Assembly (NCBI RefSeq): GCF_014844055.1
Contig: NZ_CP062167.1
Coordinates: 2,123,501 to 2,187,500 of the forward strand
Length of the DNA: 64,000 nucleotides
From: Aureimonas sp. OT7
GTDB taxonomy: Bacteria; Pseudomonadota; Alphaproteobacteria; Rhizobiales; Rhizobiaceae
Reading direction: 5' to 3'
Positions 54,162-64,000 of the stretch are shown one piece after another. The notes below the pieces were generated by a model that worked only from the letters and a program-made list of their open reading frames with translations, had not been told where the DNA came from and ran no database searches. The number at the start of each line of letters is the position of its first letter. Positions within the stretch are counted from its first letter, which is position 1. The position numbers and the translations under genes are program-made.

Positions 54162-55247
54162 TCAACGATAAAGGGACACCCGACCACCGGCATGACGCTG
54201 CAGGCGGCCGGCCAGATCCAGCTCCATCAACAACTGCTGGATGTGGCGTGCCGAGCTGCCCGTGTGCACCACCAACTCGTCCACGGTCACGGGTACCGTG
54301 CCCAGCGCGTCGATGACGGTACGGTCCTCCGCAGCCTCGGGGCCCTCGACGCCGATCGCGCTGGAAAGGCCGGGCAGAAGCCCTGCTTCCAATCCAAGCG
54401 CCTCGGCAAGGTCGGCCCCGTCGCGTATCAGGATCGCGCCCTGGCGGATCAGGTCGTTCGGCCCCTCTGCCCGCGCGTCGAGGGGAGAGCCGGGAACGGC
54501 CAGCACCGGCCGACCCATCGCCTGTGCCAGGCGGGCGCTGATGAGCGAGCCCGACCGCAAGGCGGCCTCAACCACCAATAATCCGTCCGCAAGTCCGGCC
54601 ACCAGCCTGTTGCGACGTGGAAAATCGGCCGCGCGGGCCGTCCAGCCGAATGGCATTTCCGATATGAGGCACCCGCCGTGATCGAGGATGCGCCGCATGA
54701 GCGGCTTGTTCTCGGGCGGATACGGCCGGTCGAGCCCTCCGGCGAAGATGCCTGCCGTACCGGTGGCAAGGCTGCCTTCATGGGCTGCGGTGTCGATGCC
54801 GCGCGCCAGGCCGGACACGACCGTGAGCCCTGCGTGGCCCGCTGCCTGCGCAAGGCTGTGCGCCAGGCGGCTGCCGGCCAGGGAGGCGTTGCGCGCACCG
54901 ACGATGGCAAGCGCCCGGCGTTTCGGAAGGGCTGCGTCTCCCATCACCGTCAACACCGGCGGGGGCGGCGCCAGCCGCGCCAGGGCAGGCGGATAATCAG
55001 CCTCGCCGTGGAAGACGATGCGCGCGCCGAACCGCGTGGCCTTTTCGATCTCCGTTTCGGCCTGCCCGCGCTCTGCCGGCTGGAAGCGGTGGCCGGCCTT
55101 GCCGTTGCGGTCCGCAATGGCGCGTACCGCGGTCACGGCATCGCCATGCGCGGCGATCAGCGCCTTGAAGCTGGCGGGCCCGATACCCCGTCCGCGCACG
55201 AGTTGCAGGCGAGCCACCTTCTCCTCATCCGGAAGGACCGCGTCCAT
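54162..55247 (-). CDS. dprA: DNA-processing protein DprA
   Basis: Loads RecA on incoming single-stranded DNA during natural transformation. It is 361 residues from the ATG at 55247 (a GTG at 55253 is the longer alternative). It has an N-terminal helix-hairpin-helix region, the Rossmann-like domain with VSGLARGIDTAAHEGSLATG and FPRRNRLVAGLADGLLVVEA, and a C-terminal winged-helix (DprA_WH) domain. It starts 11 bases after plsY. Competence itself is not implied, since dprA is common in non-competent species. Confidence 0.93.
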   Translation of the reverse strand: MDAVLPDEEKVARLQLVRGRGIGPASFKALIAAHGDAVTAVRAIADRNGKAGHRFQPAERGQAETEIEKATRFGARIVFHGEADYPPALARLAPPPPVLTVMGDAALPKRRALAIVGARNASLAGSRLAHSLAQAAGHAGLTVVSGLARGIDTAAHEGSLATGTAGIFAGGLDRPYPPENKPLMRRILDHGGCLISEMPFGWTARAADFPRRNRLVAGLADGLLVVEAALRSGSLISARLAQAMGRPVLAVPGSPLDARAEGPNDLIRQGAILIRDGADLAEALGLEAGLLPGLSSAIGVEGPEAAEDRTVIDALGTVPVTVDELVVHTGSSARHIQQLLMELDLAGRLQRHAGGRVSLYR

Positions 55248-55258
55248 GGGCACGCCTG

Positions 55259-55870
55259 TCAGCCCTTCGAGCCGATTTTCGTTTCCGTTCCAGTGGCAAG
55301 CCGGCGGATGTTGGCATGGTGCTTCAGATAAACCAGCACGGTCAAAAGCGCGGCAAGGCCGGCTATGGTGTCATAGCCGAGCAGCCAAAGTGCGATCGGA
55401 ACGACAAGTGTCGCTGTCAGCGCCGCCAGCGAGGAATATCGAAACAACAGCGCCATCGCGAGCCAGATGGCCGCAAAGATGGCGACTCCCAGCGGAGCCA
55501 AACCCAGTAGGACGCCGATATAGGTGGCAACGCCCTTGCCGCCCTTGAAACCCAGCCAGACGGGAAAGAGGTGGCCGAGAAAGGCGAAGAGGCCGGCGAT
55601 GCACGCGACTTCGACGCCCCAGCGCCAGCCGATCAGCACAGGGATAGTACCCTTAAGTATGTCGCCGGCCAAAGTGAGCGCGGCCAATGGCTTGTTGCCG
55701 GTTCTTAATGCGTTGGTGGCGCCGATATTGCCGGACCCGATCTTGCGGATATCCCCAAAGCCGAAGGCCCGTGCCAATACGAGGCCGAAGGGGATGCTGC
55801 CGCATAGATAGCCGATACAGGCTGCCAGCAGCGCCGTCTGTACGGGCAGGTCCCCCATCATCGCCATCAC
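55259..55870 (-). CDS. plsY: Glycerol-3-phosphate acyltransferase PlsY
   Basis: Membrane enzyme of 203 residues that transfers acyl groups from acyl phosphate to glycerol-3-phosphate, the first step of phospholipid synthesis. The three conserved cytosolic motifs are present: [30 protein letters not shown] and [17 protein letters not shown]. Its start overlaps the preceding gene by four bases. Confidence 0.95.
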   Translation of the reverse strand: MMAMMGDLPVQTALLAACIGYLCGSIPFGLVLARAFGFGDIRKIGSGNIGATNALRTGNKPLAALTLAGDILKGTIPVLIGWRWGVEVACIAGLFAFLGHLFPVWLGFKGGKGVATYIGVLLGLAPLGVAIFAAIWLAMALLFRYSSLAALTATLVVPIALWLLGYDTIAGLAALLTVLVYLKHHANIRRLATGTETKIGSKG

Positions 55871-57174
55871 GCATCATCCTCCGCCAATCGATAGACGACT
55901 TTTCCGCCGACGATGGTACAGACCGCGCGCCCCTGGAAGCGCGCATTCTCGAATGCGGTGTTTTTCTGCAGGGAGCGGATATCGCCGGGGCCGAAGATGA
56001 AGGGCCGGTCGAGATCGACGAGGGTGATGTCCGCCGGCTTGCCCGGCGCCAGCGTGCCGCCATCCAGCTTCAGCATCCGGGCCGGACCGATGGTGAGGGC
56101 GGACAGCAGGCGCATCAGGGGGACCGCGCCGGAATGATAAAGCCGCAAGGCGGCGGGAAGCAGGCTTTCCAGGCCGATGGCGCCGGCCGCGGCCTCCGCG
56201 AAAGGGCGGCGCTTTACGTCGGCATCCTGCGGATCGTGCGAAGAGACGATGATGTCCAGCGTGCCGTCTGCCAGGGCGTCGACCATGGCCTGCCTGTCTT
56301 CCTCGCGGCGCAACGGCGGCGACAGGCGGAAGAAGGTGCGATACTCGCCGATATCGTTTTCGTTGAGCGTCAGGTGGTTGATGGAGACGCCGGCTGTCGC
56401 CGAGACGCCCTTGTCCTTGGCAAGGCGCATGGCATCCACGGACATGCCGCACGACAATTGCGCGGCGTGGTATCGAACGCCCGTCAGCGCCGCGAGCCGC
56501 AGGTCGCGCTCCAGCGGGATCGTTTCGGCCTCGCGCGGGATGCCCGGCAGGCCGAGCCAGGAGGCAAGAAGCCCTTCGTTCATCACGCCCGAGCCGGTCA
56601 GCGCGTCATCCTGCGTTTCGTGGCAGAACAAGGCGTCGAAATCCCGCACATAAGTCATGATGCGGCGGATCAGCGCCGGGTTGGACAGCGTCCGCCGCCC
56701 CTCGGTGAATGTATGGACCCCGGCCTCGGTGAGAATGCCGATCTCCGTCATCTCCTGGCCCAGCAGGCCGCGTGTCAGCGCCGCGGAGGGAAACACGTTG
56801 ACCGCGCATGTCTCGCGCGCGGTACGCATGACGAACTGGGCCAGCGCGACCTCGTCGATCACCGGGTTGGTATCGGGCATGGTCAGGATGGAGGTGACAC
56901 CGCCGCCGGCGGCCGCCTCTCCCACGGAATGGATCGTTTCGCGATGCTCGAAACCCGGCTCGCCGATGAACACGCGTGCATCCACGAGGCCCGGGATGGC
57001 GAGAAGGCCGCGTGCATCGATGACATCGGCGCCGTCGGGATGGCCGGCATTCAGCGCATCGCGCCCGCATGCGGCCACCGCGCCGTCCCGAACGATGATC
57101 GCCCCGACCTCGTCGAGATTGCGTGACGGATCGATTATCCTTGCGTTTTCAATAACGAGCGGGCGGGTTCTCAT
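55867..57174 (-). CDS. pyrC': Dihydroorotase-like protein lacking the metal-binding HxH (PyrC')
   Basis: An amidohydrolase-fold protein of 435 residues that aligns with type I dihydroorotase, next to pyrB. At the HxH motif it reads [13 protein letters not shown] (62-74), with Arg67 and Phe69 in place of the zinc-binding histidines and Gly71 in place of the substrate-binding arginine. The later TDHAPH-type segment is replaced by [11 protein letters not shown]. It is therefore probably inactive. Noncatalytic PyrC' proteins are known in Pseudomonas, where they assemble with aspartate carbamoyltransferase; a structural partner role for PyrB is likely. Another, active dihydroorotase should be elsewhere. 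The ATG at 57174 overlaps pyrB by four bases and the end overlaps plsY by four. Confidence 0.9.
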   Translation of the reverse strand: MRTRPLVIENARIIDPSRNLDEVGAIIVRDGAVAACGRDALNAGHPDGADVIDARGLLAIPGLVDARVFIGEPGFEHRETIHSVGEAAAGGGVTSILTMPDTNPVIDEVALAQFVMRTARETCAVNVFPSAALTRGLLGQEMTEIGILTEAGVHTFTEGRRTLSNPALIRRIMTYVRDFDALFCHETQDDALTGSGVMNEGLLASWLGLPGIPREAETIPLERDLRLAALTGVRYHAAQLSCGMSVDAMRLAKDKGVSATAGVSINHLTLNENDIGEYRTFFRLSPPLRREEDRQAMVDALADGTLDIIVSSHDPQDADVKRRPFAEAAAGAIGLESLLPAALRLYHSGAVPLMRLLSALTIGPARMLKLDGGTLAPGKPADITLVDLDRPFIFGPGDIRSLQKNTAFENARFQGRAVCTIVGGKVVYRLAEDDA

Positions 57175-58124
57175 GCAATGTCTCCGTCGTTGCCGGCCAG
57201 CCATTCCATGACGGCCATGCGCACGGCGACGCCCATCTCAACCTGTTCCTCGATCACGCTTTGCGGCCCGTCGGCGATGCCGGAGGCGATTTCGACGCCG
57301 CGGTTCATCGGGCCCGGATGCATGACGAGCGCATCGGGCCGGGCCAGCGCCAGTTTCTCGGCGTCCAGCCCGAAATGCCGGAAATATTCGCGGACGGAGG
57401 GTACGAACGCGCCCTCCATGCGCTCGCGCTGAAGGCGCAGCATCATCACGACGTCGACGCCGCGCAGACCCTCGGTCATGTTGCGATGGACGCTGACGCC
57501 CATGTCCTCGATGCCGGAGGGCATCAAGGTGGACGGGCCGACCACGCGGACTTCTGCGCCCAATGCATTGAGAAGCAGGATGTTGGACCGCGCGACGCGG
57601 CTGTGCAGAACGTCGCCGCAGATGGCGACGGACAGTCCCGCGACCCGCCCTTTCCGGCGGCGGATGGTGAGCGCGTCCAGAAGCGCCTGCGTCGGATGCT
57701 CGTGCGCACCGTCGCCTGCGTTGACGACGGAGCAGTCCACCTTTTGTGCCAGCAGCGCGACGGCGCCGGCGGCGTGATGGCGCACAACGAGGATATCGGG
57801 CCGCATCGCATTCAGCGTCATCGCCGTATCGACGAGGGTTTCACCCTTCTTCACCGAGGAGTTGGCCACCGACATGTTCATGACGTCGGCGCCGAGGCGT
57901 TTGCCTGCAAGCTCGAACGAGGATTGCGTGCGGGTGGACGCTTCGAAGAAGAGGTTGATCTGCGTACGCCCTTTCAGGGCGGACTTCTTCTTGTCGCGCG
58001 AGCGGCTGACGGCGATTTCGCTTTCGGCGAGATCGAGCAGGTGATGGATGTCCGGCAGCGAAAGCTGCGCGATCCCGGTCAGGTGCCGGCGCGTCGGGGC
58101 GGGGGTGGTCTGTGCTGGGCTCAT
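57171..58124 (-). CDS. pyrB: Aspartate carbamoyltransferase catalytic subunit
   Basis: Makes N-carbamoyl-aspartate in pyrimidine synthesis; 317 residues. The carbamoyl-phosphate site is [10 protein letters not shown], the HPTQ loop is [16 protein letters not shown], and the aspartate-binding region includes [10 protein letters not shown] and [11 protein letters not shown]. No pyrI is adjacent, as expected for this ATCase class with a PyrC-like partner. It overlaps ruvX and the downstream pyrC' by four bases each. Confidence 0.97.
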   Translation of the reverse strand: MSPAQTTPAPTRRHLTGIAQLSLPDIHHLLDLAESEIAVSRSRDKKKSALKGRTQINLFFEASTRTQSSFELAGKRLGADVMNMSVANSSVKKGETLVDTAMTLNAMRPDILVVRHHAAGAVALLAQKVDCSVVNAGDGAHEHPTQALLDALTIRRRKGRVAGLSVAICGDVLHSRVARSNILLLNALGAEVRVVGPSTLMPSGIEDMGVSVHRNMTEGLRGVDVVMMLRLQRERMEGAFVPSVREYFRHFGLDAEKLALARPDALVMHPGPMNRGVEIASGIADGPQSVIEEQVEMGVAVRMAVMEWLAGNDGDIA

Positions 58125-58606
58125 ATCGAGTTCTGCTCATAGGCCAGCCCGGCCAGCCTGTCGAGCGCGCCTTGCAGGATGAAGGCGGCCGCCGCCGAAT
58201 CGATCTTCGCGGCGCGCTTGCGCCGCGACAGGTCGGCCTCGATCATGCCGCGCTCGGCCGCGACAGTGGAGAGCCGCTCGTCCCAGAAGGCGATGGGCCT
58301 CTCGTCCAGCCGGCTGTAATTGCGCGCGAATGCCCGTGTCGACTGGACACGGGGCCCTTCGCTGCCATCCATGTTGAGCGGCAGCCCCAGCACGATGGCA
58401 CCGCAGCGGGCTTCGTCCAGCGCCTTGCGCAGGGCCGCCGCATCCTGGGTAAACTTCACGCGGGCCAGTACGGGGCGCGGCGTAGCGAACCGCAGGCCGA
58501 GGTCCGACACGGCAAGGCCGATGGTCTTGGTGCCGAGGTCGAGCCCGGCAACCACGGTTCCGGCGGGCAGAAGGGCGGAAAGATCCGCAATTTCCACGAT
58601 GGCCAT
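58121..58606 (-). CDS. ruvX: Putative Holliday junction resolvase RuvX (YqgF)
   Basis: RNase H-fold protein of 161 residues; the family is also needed for 16S rRNA 5' processing. It has [20 protein letters not shown] with the catalytic aspartate, PFxWDER-type [15 protein letters not shown], and [15 protein letters not shown] at the end. Coupled to pyrB by ATGA overlap. Confidence 0.93.
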   Translation of the reverse strand: MAIVEIADLSALLPAGTVVAGLDLGTKTIGLAVSDLGLRFATPRPVLARVKFTQDAAALRKALDEARCGAIVLGLPLNMDGSEGPRVQSTRAFARNYSRLDERPIAFWDERLSTVAAERGMIEADLSRRKRAAKIDSAAAAFILQGALDRLAGLAYEQNSI

Positions 58607-58671
58607 CGGTTCTTGATCCCCCGGGGTATGGCGTCACATATGGCGTATCACGCACGCGGAGCGCTTCTAGC

Positions 58672-59373
58672 ATGAGACTGACCTATTACGGCCATTCGGC
58701 CTTCCGGATCGAGGCCGGATCGAGCACGATTCTCGTCGATCCGTTCCTGACGGGGAATCGCCATTTCACCGGTGATGTCGCCGAGGTGGCGAAGGGCGTT
58801 ACGCATATCGCGCTGACGCACGGTCATTCCGACCATGTGGGCGATACGCTCGATATTGCCCGCCAAACCGATGCGCGCGTGATCGGCAATTTCGAGCTGG
58901 CCAACTGGCTGGCCGCAAAGGGCGTGGCGAACGTGGAGCCCGGCAATACCGGCGGCACGCTCCGATTCGACGACTTTTCCGTCACCTTCACGCAGGCATT
59001 CCATTCATCCGGCAATGTCGAGGAAGACGGGCAGGTGACCTATCTGGGAATGCCGAACGGCCTCGTCTTCCACTTTTCCGACGGGCCCAGCATCTACCAC
59101 ATGGGCGATACCGATATCTTCGGCGACATGGCCCTGATCCAGGAGTTGCATCATCCGCAGATCGGCCTCGTGCCGATCGGCGACCGCTTCACCATGGGGG
59201 CGGCCGTCGCGGCGCTCGCCTGCCGCCGCTATTTCGCGTTCCAGAAGATCGTGCCGATCCATTGGGGCACGTTCCCGCCGCTCGACCAGGGCACCGAGCG
59301 TTTCGAGGAAGCCATGGACGAGGACGCATCGCGCGTCGTCAAGCCCCGGATCGGAGTGCCCTTCGAGGTTTGA
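58672..59373 (+). CDS. UPF0173 family metal-dependent hydrolase
   Basis: Metallo-beta-lactamase-fold protein of 233 residues with the HxHxDH metal motif in IALTHGHSDHVGDT, an N-terminal MRLTYYGHSAFRIEAG, MGDTDIFGDM and IPIHWGTFPP-like VPIHWGTFPP. Conserved and widespread; its substrate is unknown. It is divergent from ruvX with a 65-base gap. Confidence 0.93.
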   Translation: MRLTYYGHSAFRIEAGSSTILVDPFLTGNRHFTGDVAEVAKGVTHIALTHGHSDHVGDTLDIARQTDARVIGNFELANWLAAKGVANVEPGNTGGTLRFDDFSVTFTQAFHSSGNVEEDGQVTYLGMPNGLVFHFSDGPSIYHMGDTDIFGDMALIQELHHPQIGLVPIGDRFTMGAAVAALACRRYFAFQKIVPIHWGTFPPLDQGTERFEEAMDEDASRVVKPRIGVPFEV

Positions 59374-59478
59374 TGCCCTGAAGCCAAGGCGCGTTCGGGC
59401 GGCACCGTTGCCCCCGGACGCCCGGCCCGATATAGCGACGGGGCAAATCTCGTCATCCCTGTTTGGAAGGCCGTACCC

Positions 59479-59766
59479 GTGTCCGTCGATAAAGAAACCG
59501 TCCGTCGCGTCGCCCGCCTGGCGCGCATCGCCGTTTCCGAAGACCAGCTCGATTCGATGCAGGGCGAGCTGAATGCCATTCTCGGCTTCGTCGAGCAACT
59601 CGGCGAGGTGAATGTCGATGGCGTGGAGCCGATGACCTCAGTGACGCCCATGGCCATGAAGAAGCGGCAGGATAAGGTGACGGACGGCAACAAGGTGGCG
59701 GACATCCTCGCCAACGCGCCCGTGTCCGAAGACAATTATTTCGTCGTGCCGAAAGTGGTCGAGTAG
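59479..59766 (+). CDS. gatC: Aspartyl/glutamyl-tRNA(Asn/Gln) amidotransferase subunit C
   Basis: Small subunit of the GatCAB amidotransferase that turns Glu-tRNA(Gln) (and Asp-tRNA(Asn)) into Gln- or Asn-tRNA. It is 95 residues, GTG start, [20 protein letters not shown] with GVEPMTSV and a C-terminal [14 protein letters not shown]. The gene order is gatC-gatA-gatB. Confidence 0.97.
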   Translation: MSVDKETVRRVARLARIAVSEDQLDSMQGELNAILGFVEQLGEVNVDGVEPMTSVTPMAMKKRQDKVTDGNKVADILANAPVSEDNYFVVPKVVE

Positions 59767-59811
59767 GCCAGACAACCGCCCGTCCATGCTTTCCAGAACT
59801 GCGATATCACG

Positions 59812-61293
59812 ATGACCGAACCGACAAGCCTGACCATTGCAGAAGCGCGTGACGCGCTCAAGGCGCGCAGCCTGTCCGCCGTCGAACTGACCGACGCCTA
59901 TCTTGCCGCCATCGATGCGGCGAACCCGGCCTTCAACGCCTATGTCAGCGTCACCGCCGACAAGGCGCGCGGCATGGCGCAGGCCTCCGATGCACGGCTG
60001 GCCGCCGGCGCGGCCGGCGCTTTGGAGGGCATCCCCCTTGGCGTCAAGGATTTGTTCGCCACGGAAGGCGAGCACACCCAGGCTGCCAGCCATATCCTGG
60101 ACGGTTTCCGCCCCCGCTACGAATCGACCGTGACGGCCAATCTTTGGGCCGATGGTGCGGTGATGCTGGGCAAGCTCAACATGGACGAGTTCGCCATGGG
60201 CTCGTCCAATGAGACCAGCCATTATGGCCCCGTGGTCAACCCCTGGCGCGCCGAGGGCTCCAACCGGAACCTCGTTCCCGGCGGGTCGTCCGGCGGGTCG
60301 GCCGCGGCCGTCGCCGCCCATCTGTGCGCCGGCGCGACGGCCACCGATACAGGTGGTTCGATCCGCCAGCCGGCCGCCTTCACCGGAACGGTCGGCATCA
60401 AGCCCACCTATGGCCGCTGCTCCCGCTGGGGCACGGTGGCTTTCGCCTCGTCGCTGGATCAGGCCGGCCCGATCGCGCGCGATGTCCGCGATGCCGCCAT
60501 CCTGCTGAAATCGATGGCCTCGGTGGACGACAAGGACACCACCTCGGTAGACCGCCCCGTGCCGGATTACGAGGCGTCCGTCGGCCGCTCGGTGAAGGGA
60601 ATGCGCATCGGCATCCCGCGCGAGTACCGGGTGGAGGGCATGCCGGAGGAGATCGAAGCCCTGTGGCAGCAGGGGATCGCCTGGCTGCGCGATGCCGGCG
60701 CGGACATCGTCGACGTGACGCTGCCCCATACGAAATACGCCCTGCCGGCCTATTATATCGTGGCCCCGGCGGAGGCATCGTCCAATTTGGCGCGTTATGA
60801 CGGCGTGCGCTACGGCCTGCGCGTGCCCGGCAAGGACATCGCCTCGCTGTACGAGAACACGCGGGCGGCCGGCTTCGGTGCAGAGGTCAAGCGCCGCATT
60901 CTGATCGGCACCTATGTGCTGTCGGCTGGCTACTACGACGCCTATTACCTGAAGGCGCAGAAAATCCGCACGCTGATCAAGCGGGATTTCGAGACCGTCT
61001 TCGCCGATGGCGTGGATGCGCTGCTGACGCCGGCGACGCCCAGCGCGGCCTTCGCCATCGGCGACGAGGAGATGAACTCCGATCCGGTCAAGATGTACCT
61101 TAACGACGTGTTCACCGTCACGGTCAACATGGCGGGCCTGCCGGGCATCGCCGTGCCGGCGGGGCTGTCGGGGCAGGGCACGCCGCTGGCGCTGCAGTTG
61201 ATCGGCCGTCCGTTCGACGAAGAGACGCTGTTTGCGACGGCTTCGGTGATCGAGCAGGCGGCGGGACGTTTCACACCCGCCAGATGGTGGTAG
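59812..61293 (+). CDS. gatA: Aspartyl/glutamyl-tRNA amidotransferase subunit A
   Basis: Glutaminase/amidase subunit of GatCAB, 493 residues. The Ser-cisSer-Lys catalytic centre is visible: Lys79 in [12 protein letters not shown], the serine loop [12 protein letters not shown] near 156-167 and [12 protein letters not shown] near 180. It lies 45 bases after gatC. Confidence 0.98.
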   Translation: MTEPTSLTIAEARDALKARSLSAVELTDAYLAAIDAANPAFNAYVSVTADKARGMAQASDARLAAGAAGALEGIPLGVKDLFATEGEHTQAASHILDGFRPRYESTVTANLWADGAVMLGKLNMDEFAMGSSNETSHYGPVVNPWRAEGSNRNLVPGGSSGGSAAAVAAHLCAGATATDTGGSIRQPAAFTGTVGIKPTYGRCSRWGTVAFASSLDQAGPIARDVRDAAILLKSMASVDDKDTTSVDRPVPDYEASVGRSVKGMRIGIPREYRVEGMPEEIEALWQQGIAWLRDAGADIVDVTLPHTKYALPAYYIVAPAEASSNLARYDGVRYGLRVPGKDIASLYENTRAAGFGAEVKRRILIGTYVLSAGYYDAYYLKAQKIRTLIKRDFETVFADGVDALLTPATPSAAFAIGDEEMNSDPVKMYLNDVFTVTVNMAGLPGIAVPAGLSGQGTPLALQLIGRPFDEETLFATASVIEQAAGRFTPARWW

Positions 61294-61359
61294 ACGAACC
61301 TTTCCGGCAAGACAGGATGCGCCGTCATACGGCTGCGTCGAACGATACGAGATAGTTGA

Positions 61360-62856
61360 ATGACCATCGTCGATACGCGCATACCCGATCCGAAGAAATT
61401 CATTTCCGGCGCCACCGGGGATTGGGAAATCATCGTCGGGATGGAAGTCCACGCCCAGGTCCTGTCCGAGGCGAAGCTGTTTTCGGGTGCCTCCACCACC
61501 TTCGGCGCCGGGCCGAACGAGAATGTCAGCCTGGTCGACGCGGCGATGCCCGGCATGCTGCCCGTCATCAACGAGGAGTGCGTCCGGCAGGCCGTGCGCA
61601 CCGGCATCGGCCTGAAGGCGAAGATCAACAACCGTTCCGTCTTCGACCGGAAGAACTATTTCTACCCTGATCTGCCGCAGGGCTATCAGATATCGCAGTT
61701 CCAGCAGCCCATCGTCGGCGAGGGCATCGTCAAGGTTTCCGTAGGGCCGGATTCGAAAGGCGAGTTCGAGGAGATCGAGGTGGGCATCGAGCGCCTGCAC
61801 TTGGAACAGGATGCCGGCAAGTCGATGCACGACCAGCATCCCACGATGTCCTATGTCGACCTGAACCGTTCGGGCGTCGCCCTGATGGAGATCGTCTCCA
61901 AGCCGGACATCCGGTCGGCGGAGGAGGCGAGGGCCTACCTAACCAAGCTTCGCACGCTTCTGCGCTATCTCGGCACCTGCGACGGCAACATGGACCAGGG
62001 TTCCATGCGCGCCGACGTCAACGTGTCGGTGCGCCGCCCCGGTGGCGACTTCGGGACGCGCTGCGAAATCAAGAACGTCAATTCCATCCGCTTCGTGGGA
62101 CAGGCCGTCGAAGCCGAGGCCCGCCGGCAGATCGCCCTGATCGAGGATGGCGGGACGGTGGAGCAGGAAACGCGCCTCTTCGACCCGGCCAAGGGCGAGA
62201 CGCGATCCATGCGCACCAAGGAGGACGCGCACGACTACCGCTACTTCCCGGACCCGGACCTTCTGCCGCTGGAATTCGACGACGCGTTCGTGGCTGCACT
62301 TGGGGAGAAGCTGCCGGAACTGCCGGACGACAAGCGCGCGCGCCTGATCGCGGGGGGGCTCTCGGCCTATGACGCCTCCATCCTTGTATCGGAAAAGGCG
62401 ATTGCCGACTTTTTCGAGCAGGTTGCCGAAGGACGCGATGCCAAGCAGGCGGCGAACTGGGTCATCAACGATCTTCTCGGCGCACTCAACAAGAACGGGC
62501 TGTCCATCGACCAGACACCGGTGACCGCCGCGCAGATGGGCGCCGTGCTGGACCTGATCCGCGAGGGCGTCATCTCTGGCAAGATCGCCAAGGATCTCTT
62601 CGAGATCGTCTGGACCGAGGGCGGCGACCCGCGCGAGCTCGTGGAAAGCCGGGGCCTGAAGCAGGTGACGGATACGGGCGCCATCGAGAAAGCCGTGGAC
62701 GAGGTGATCGCGGCCAATCCCGACAAGGTCGAGCAGGCCAGGGCCAAGCCGACACTGGCCGGCTGGTTTGTCGGACAGGTCATGAGGGCGACAGGCGGCA
62801 AGGCCAATCCCCAGGCCGTGAACGACCTCGTCAAGGCGCGGCTGGGGCTGGAGTGA
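61360..62856 (+). CDS. gatB: Aspartyl/glutamyl-tRNA amidotransferase subunit B
   Basis: Kinase/transamidase subunit of GatCAB, 498 residues, binding the mischarged tRNA. It has [20 protein letters not shown] near the N-terminus, [27 protein letters not shown] and a C-terminal YqeY/GatB helical domain. It lies 66 bases after gatA and no terminator is seen between them. Confidence 0.98.
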   Translation: MTIVDTRIPDPKKFISGATGDWEIIVGMEVHAQVLSEAKLFSGASTTFGAGPNENVSLVDAAMPGMLPVINEECVRQAVRTGIGLKAKINNRSVFDRKNYFYPDLPQGYQISQFQQPIVGEGIVKVSVGPDSKGEFEEIEVGIERLHLEQDAGKSMHDQHPTMSYVDLNRSGVALMEIVSKPDIRSAEEARAYLTKLRTLLRYLGTCDGNMDQGSMRADVNVSVRRPGGDFGTRCEIKNVNSIRFVGQAVEAEARRQIALIEDGGTVEQETRLFDPAKGETRSMRTKEDAHDYRYFPDPDLLPLEFDDAFVAALGEKLPELPDDKRARLIAGGLSAYDASILVSEKAIADFFEQVAEGRDAKQAANWVINDLLGALNKNGLSIDQTPVTAAQMGAVLDLIREGVISGKIAKDLFEIVWTEGGDPRELVESRGLKQVTDTGAIEKAVDEVIAANPDKVEQARAKPTLAGWFVGQVMRATGGKANPQAVNDLVKARLGLE

Positions 62857-62932
62857 TTGGACATTTGCGCCGTCTCGGCGCATATGCAGATCAGGCAAGG
62901 CCGGGCATGTCCGGCAAACCGGGAATGACGCG

Positions 62933-63319
62933 ATGAAGTTGAAAGACTGGCTGCTGGAAATCTTCACCTGGTGGCACGGCCAGACCATCGGAACCCGCTT
63001 CTACACCTGGCGCTTCGGCAAGCGCGTGGGCGAGGATGAGCGCGGCAACGTCTATTACCAGAACGCCGATGGTTCGCGTCGGTGGGTCGTCTTCAATGGC
63101 CCCGTCGAGGCGACAGCCATCGGAACGGGCTGGCACGGCTGGATGCATTTCCGTGTGGATACGCCGCCATCGCAGGAAGACTACCAGCCGCGCGCCTGGC
63201 AGAAACCGCATCAGCAGAACCTGACGGGCACTGCGCTGGCCTATCGCCCCAAGGGCTCGCTCCTCAATACGGCGGAGCGTCCGCGCGTGACCGGCGATTA
63301 CGACGCCTGGCAGCCGTGA
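62933..63319 (+). CDS. NADH:ubiquinone oxidoreductase subunit NDUFA12 family (complex I accessory)
   Basis: Homologue of mitochondrial NDUFA12 (B17.2), a supernumerary complex I subunit known in alphaproteobacteria. It is 128 residues with IFTWWHGQTIGTRFYTWRFG, GNVYYQNADGSRRWVVFNG and WHGWMHFRVDTPPSQEDY. It lies outside the nuo operon, about 33 kb away, as usual, and overlaps the next gene by four bases (GTGA). Confidence 0.95.
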   Translation: MKLKDWLLEIFTWWHGQTIGTRFYTWRFGKRVGEDERGNVYYQNADGSRRWVVFNGPVEATAIGTGWHGWMHFRVDTPPSQEDYQPRAWQKPHQQNLTGTALAYRPKGSLLNTAERPRVTGDYDAWQP

Positions 63320-63726
63320 GCCTGTCCACCCTCTGCAAGCGGACGGCATTGGCTGCCGTGGCTGTCGTCGTGGCTGCGATACCGGCTGACGCAGCACGGC
63401 TGGAAAATCGTGTCGCCGTGTTTTCCGGGCTCGACAAGATCACCGGCCGGATCACCAGTTTCGACGCCTATGTGAACGAGACGGTCCAGTTCGGCACTCT
63501 GCAGGTGACGCCGCGCGTCTGCTACAGCCGCTCGCCGGACGAAGCGCCGAAGACCGACAGCTTCGTAGAGGTGGACGAGATCACCCTGGAGCGTGAGATC
63601 CGGCGTATCTTTACCGGGTGGATGTTTGCAGATTCGCCGGGCCTGAATGCCGTGGAGCATCCGGTCTACGATGTCTGGCTGAAAGATTGCCGCGACGATT
63701 CCAGCGTGCCGCCGCCGCAGGGCTGA
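63316..63726 (+). CDS. DUF2155 domain-containing periplasmic protein
   Basis: A 136-residue protein starting at GTG (63316) inside the preceding stop codon. It has a signal peptide (MSLSTLCKRTALAAVAVVVA, cleavage near ADA) and the DUF2155 core with ENRVAVFSGLDKITGRITSF, VTPRVCYSRSPDEAP and VYDVWLKDCRD; two cysteines may pair. NDUFA12-DUF2155 adjacency is conserved in Rhizobiales; function unknown. Confidence 0.9.
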   Translation: MSLSTLCKRTALAAVAVVVAAIPADAARLENRVAVFSGLDKITGRITSFDAYVNETVQFGTLQVTPRVCYSRSPDEAPKTDSFVEVDEITLEREIRRIFTGWMFADSPGLNAVEHPVYDVWLKDCRDDSSVPPPQG

Positions 63727-63809
63727 CGGCCTTCCGGCACCGCTCGTTTCGGACCACTCGCTTTGGGCGAGGGGGCGGAAGCGCGGACGAAACCGCCCAC
63801 CGCCAACCT

Positions 63810-64000
63810 CTAATAGTAGTTCACTTCCCAATCCGCGAGGGCGTGCTGGATGCACTCCCTTGCGAGCTCGAGCCGCATCCGGTTGAGTTGCGACTGGCGG
63901 AGCTGCCAACGGCGCTCACTTGCGGTTTTCACCAGCTTGCGTGCGACGGTCAGCAGGTCTTCGGGAACGATTCTATGGGCGATGCCCGTGAATGCATCCA
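63810..64000 (-). CDS. Hypothetical protein, C-terminal end only
   Basis: A leftward frame enters from the window edge and ends at TAG (63810). The visible 62 residues include RIVPEDLLTVARKLVKTASE, RRWQLRQSQLNRMRLELARE and a final ADWEVNYY. It is helical and charged; I recognise no family. The reading frame is clean and the codon use resembles the neighbours, so it is probably a real gene starting beyond the edge. Confidence 0.5.
   Translation of the reverse strand, partial: DAFTGIAHRIVPEDLLTVARKLVKTASERRWQLRQSQLNRMRLELARECIQHALADWEVNYY

Overview
The window is about 64 kb of GC-rich chromosomal DNA from an alphaproteobacterium, most likely of the order Rhizobiales (Hyphomicrobiales); an Aurantimonas/Aureimonas-like lineage is a guess. 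The evidence is the gene content and order: a complete nuoA-N operon running into birA, rnj, mce and a DUF1467 gene, then proS-lolC-lolD-dnaE; a short proline-tRNA ligase; an NDUFA12 homologue next to a DUF2155 gene; a divK/rpmG neighbourhood; and a pyrB-pyrC'-plsY-dprA-topA-rnr cluster. Almost all of it is core genome.

Layout. 1-1.9 kb: a tripartite tricarboxylate transporter pair (tctB and a cut tctA, minus strand). 2.1-7.5 kb: protein quality control (clpP, clpX, lon) and the nucleoid protein HU; clpP and lon each have an upstream match to the heat-shock sigma factor (RpoH) promoter. 7.5-13.5 kb: the only clearly accessory stretch, with a drug-efflux MFS/Lrp pair, an AraC regulator beside an alkyltransferase and a frameshifted fosmidomycin-resistance-like transporter, a decayed IclR gene, a small membrane protein and a phage tape-measure remnant ending close to a tRNA-Val gene. 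13.6-14.1 kb: tRNA-Val and tRNA-Asp. 14.3-33.2 kb: the respiratory complex I operon with a GFA/CENP-V family gene inserted between nuoC and nuoD, followed by birA, rnj, mce and DUF1467. 33.5-41.4 kb: proS, lolC, lolD and dnaE. 42.5-58.6 kb: a mostly leftward block with a class C beta-lactamase, DNA polymerase IV, a HAD-like protein, a DUF3572 protein, divK (rightward), rpmG, an MFS carrier, a NUDIX hydrolase, DUF983, RNase R, topoisomerase I, DprA, PlsY, a dihydroorotase-like protein, PyrB and RuvX. 58.7-64 kb: a metal-dependent hydrolase, gatCAB, NDUFA12, DUF2155 and the 3' end of an unknown leftward gene.

The most unusual structure surrounds dnaE. Upstream lies a tandem array of nine 95-96 bp units whose first unit is the 3' end of a 27-codon membrane-peptide ORF. 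Downstream lies a second, unrelated array of nine 103-104 bp units bracketed by an inverted pair of 31-nt palindromes, each next to the stop codon of a convergent gene (dnaE and the beta-lactamase). Neither array has the repeat/unique-spacer layout of a CRISPR, and neither is coding in a sensible way.

Other points of interest are a dihydroorotase homologue lacking its metal-binding HxH motif next to pyrB, a NuoE with a roughly 200-residue C-terminal extension, and a possible small RNA upstream of proS. No convincing new defence or biosynthetic system was found.
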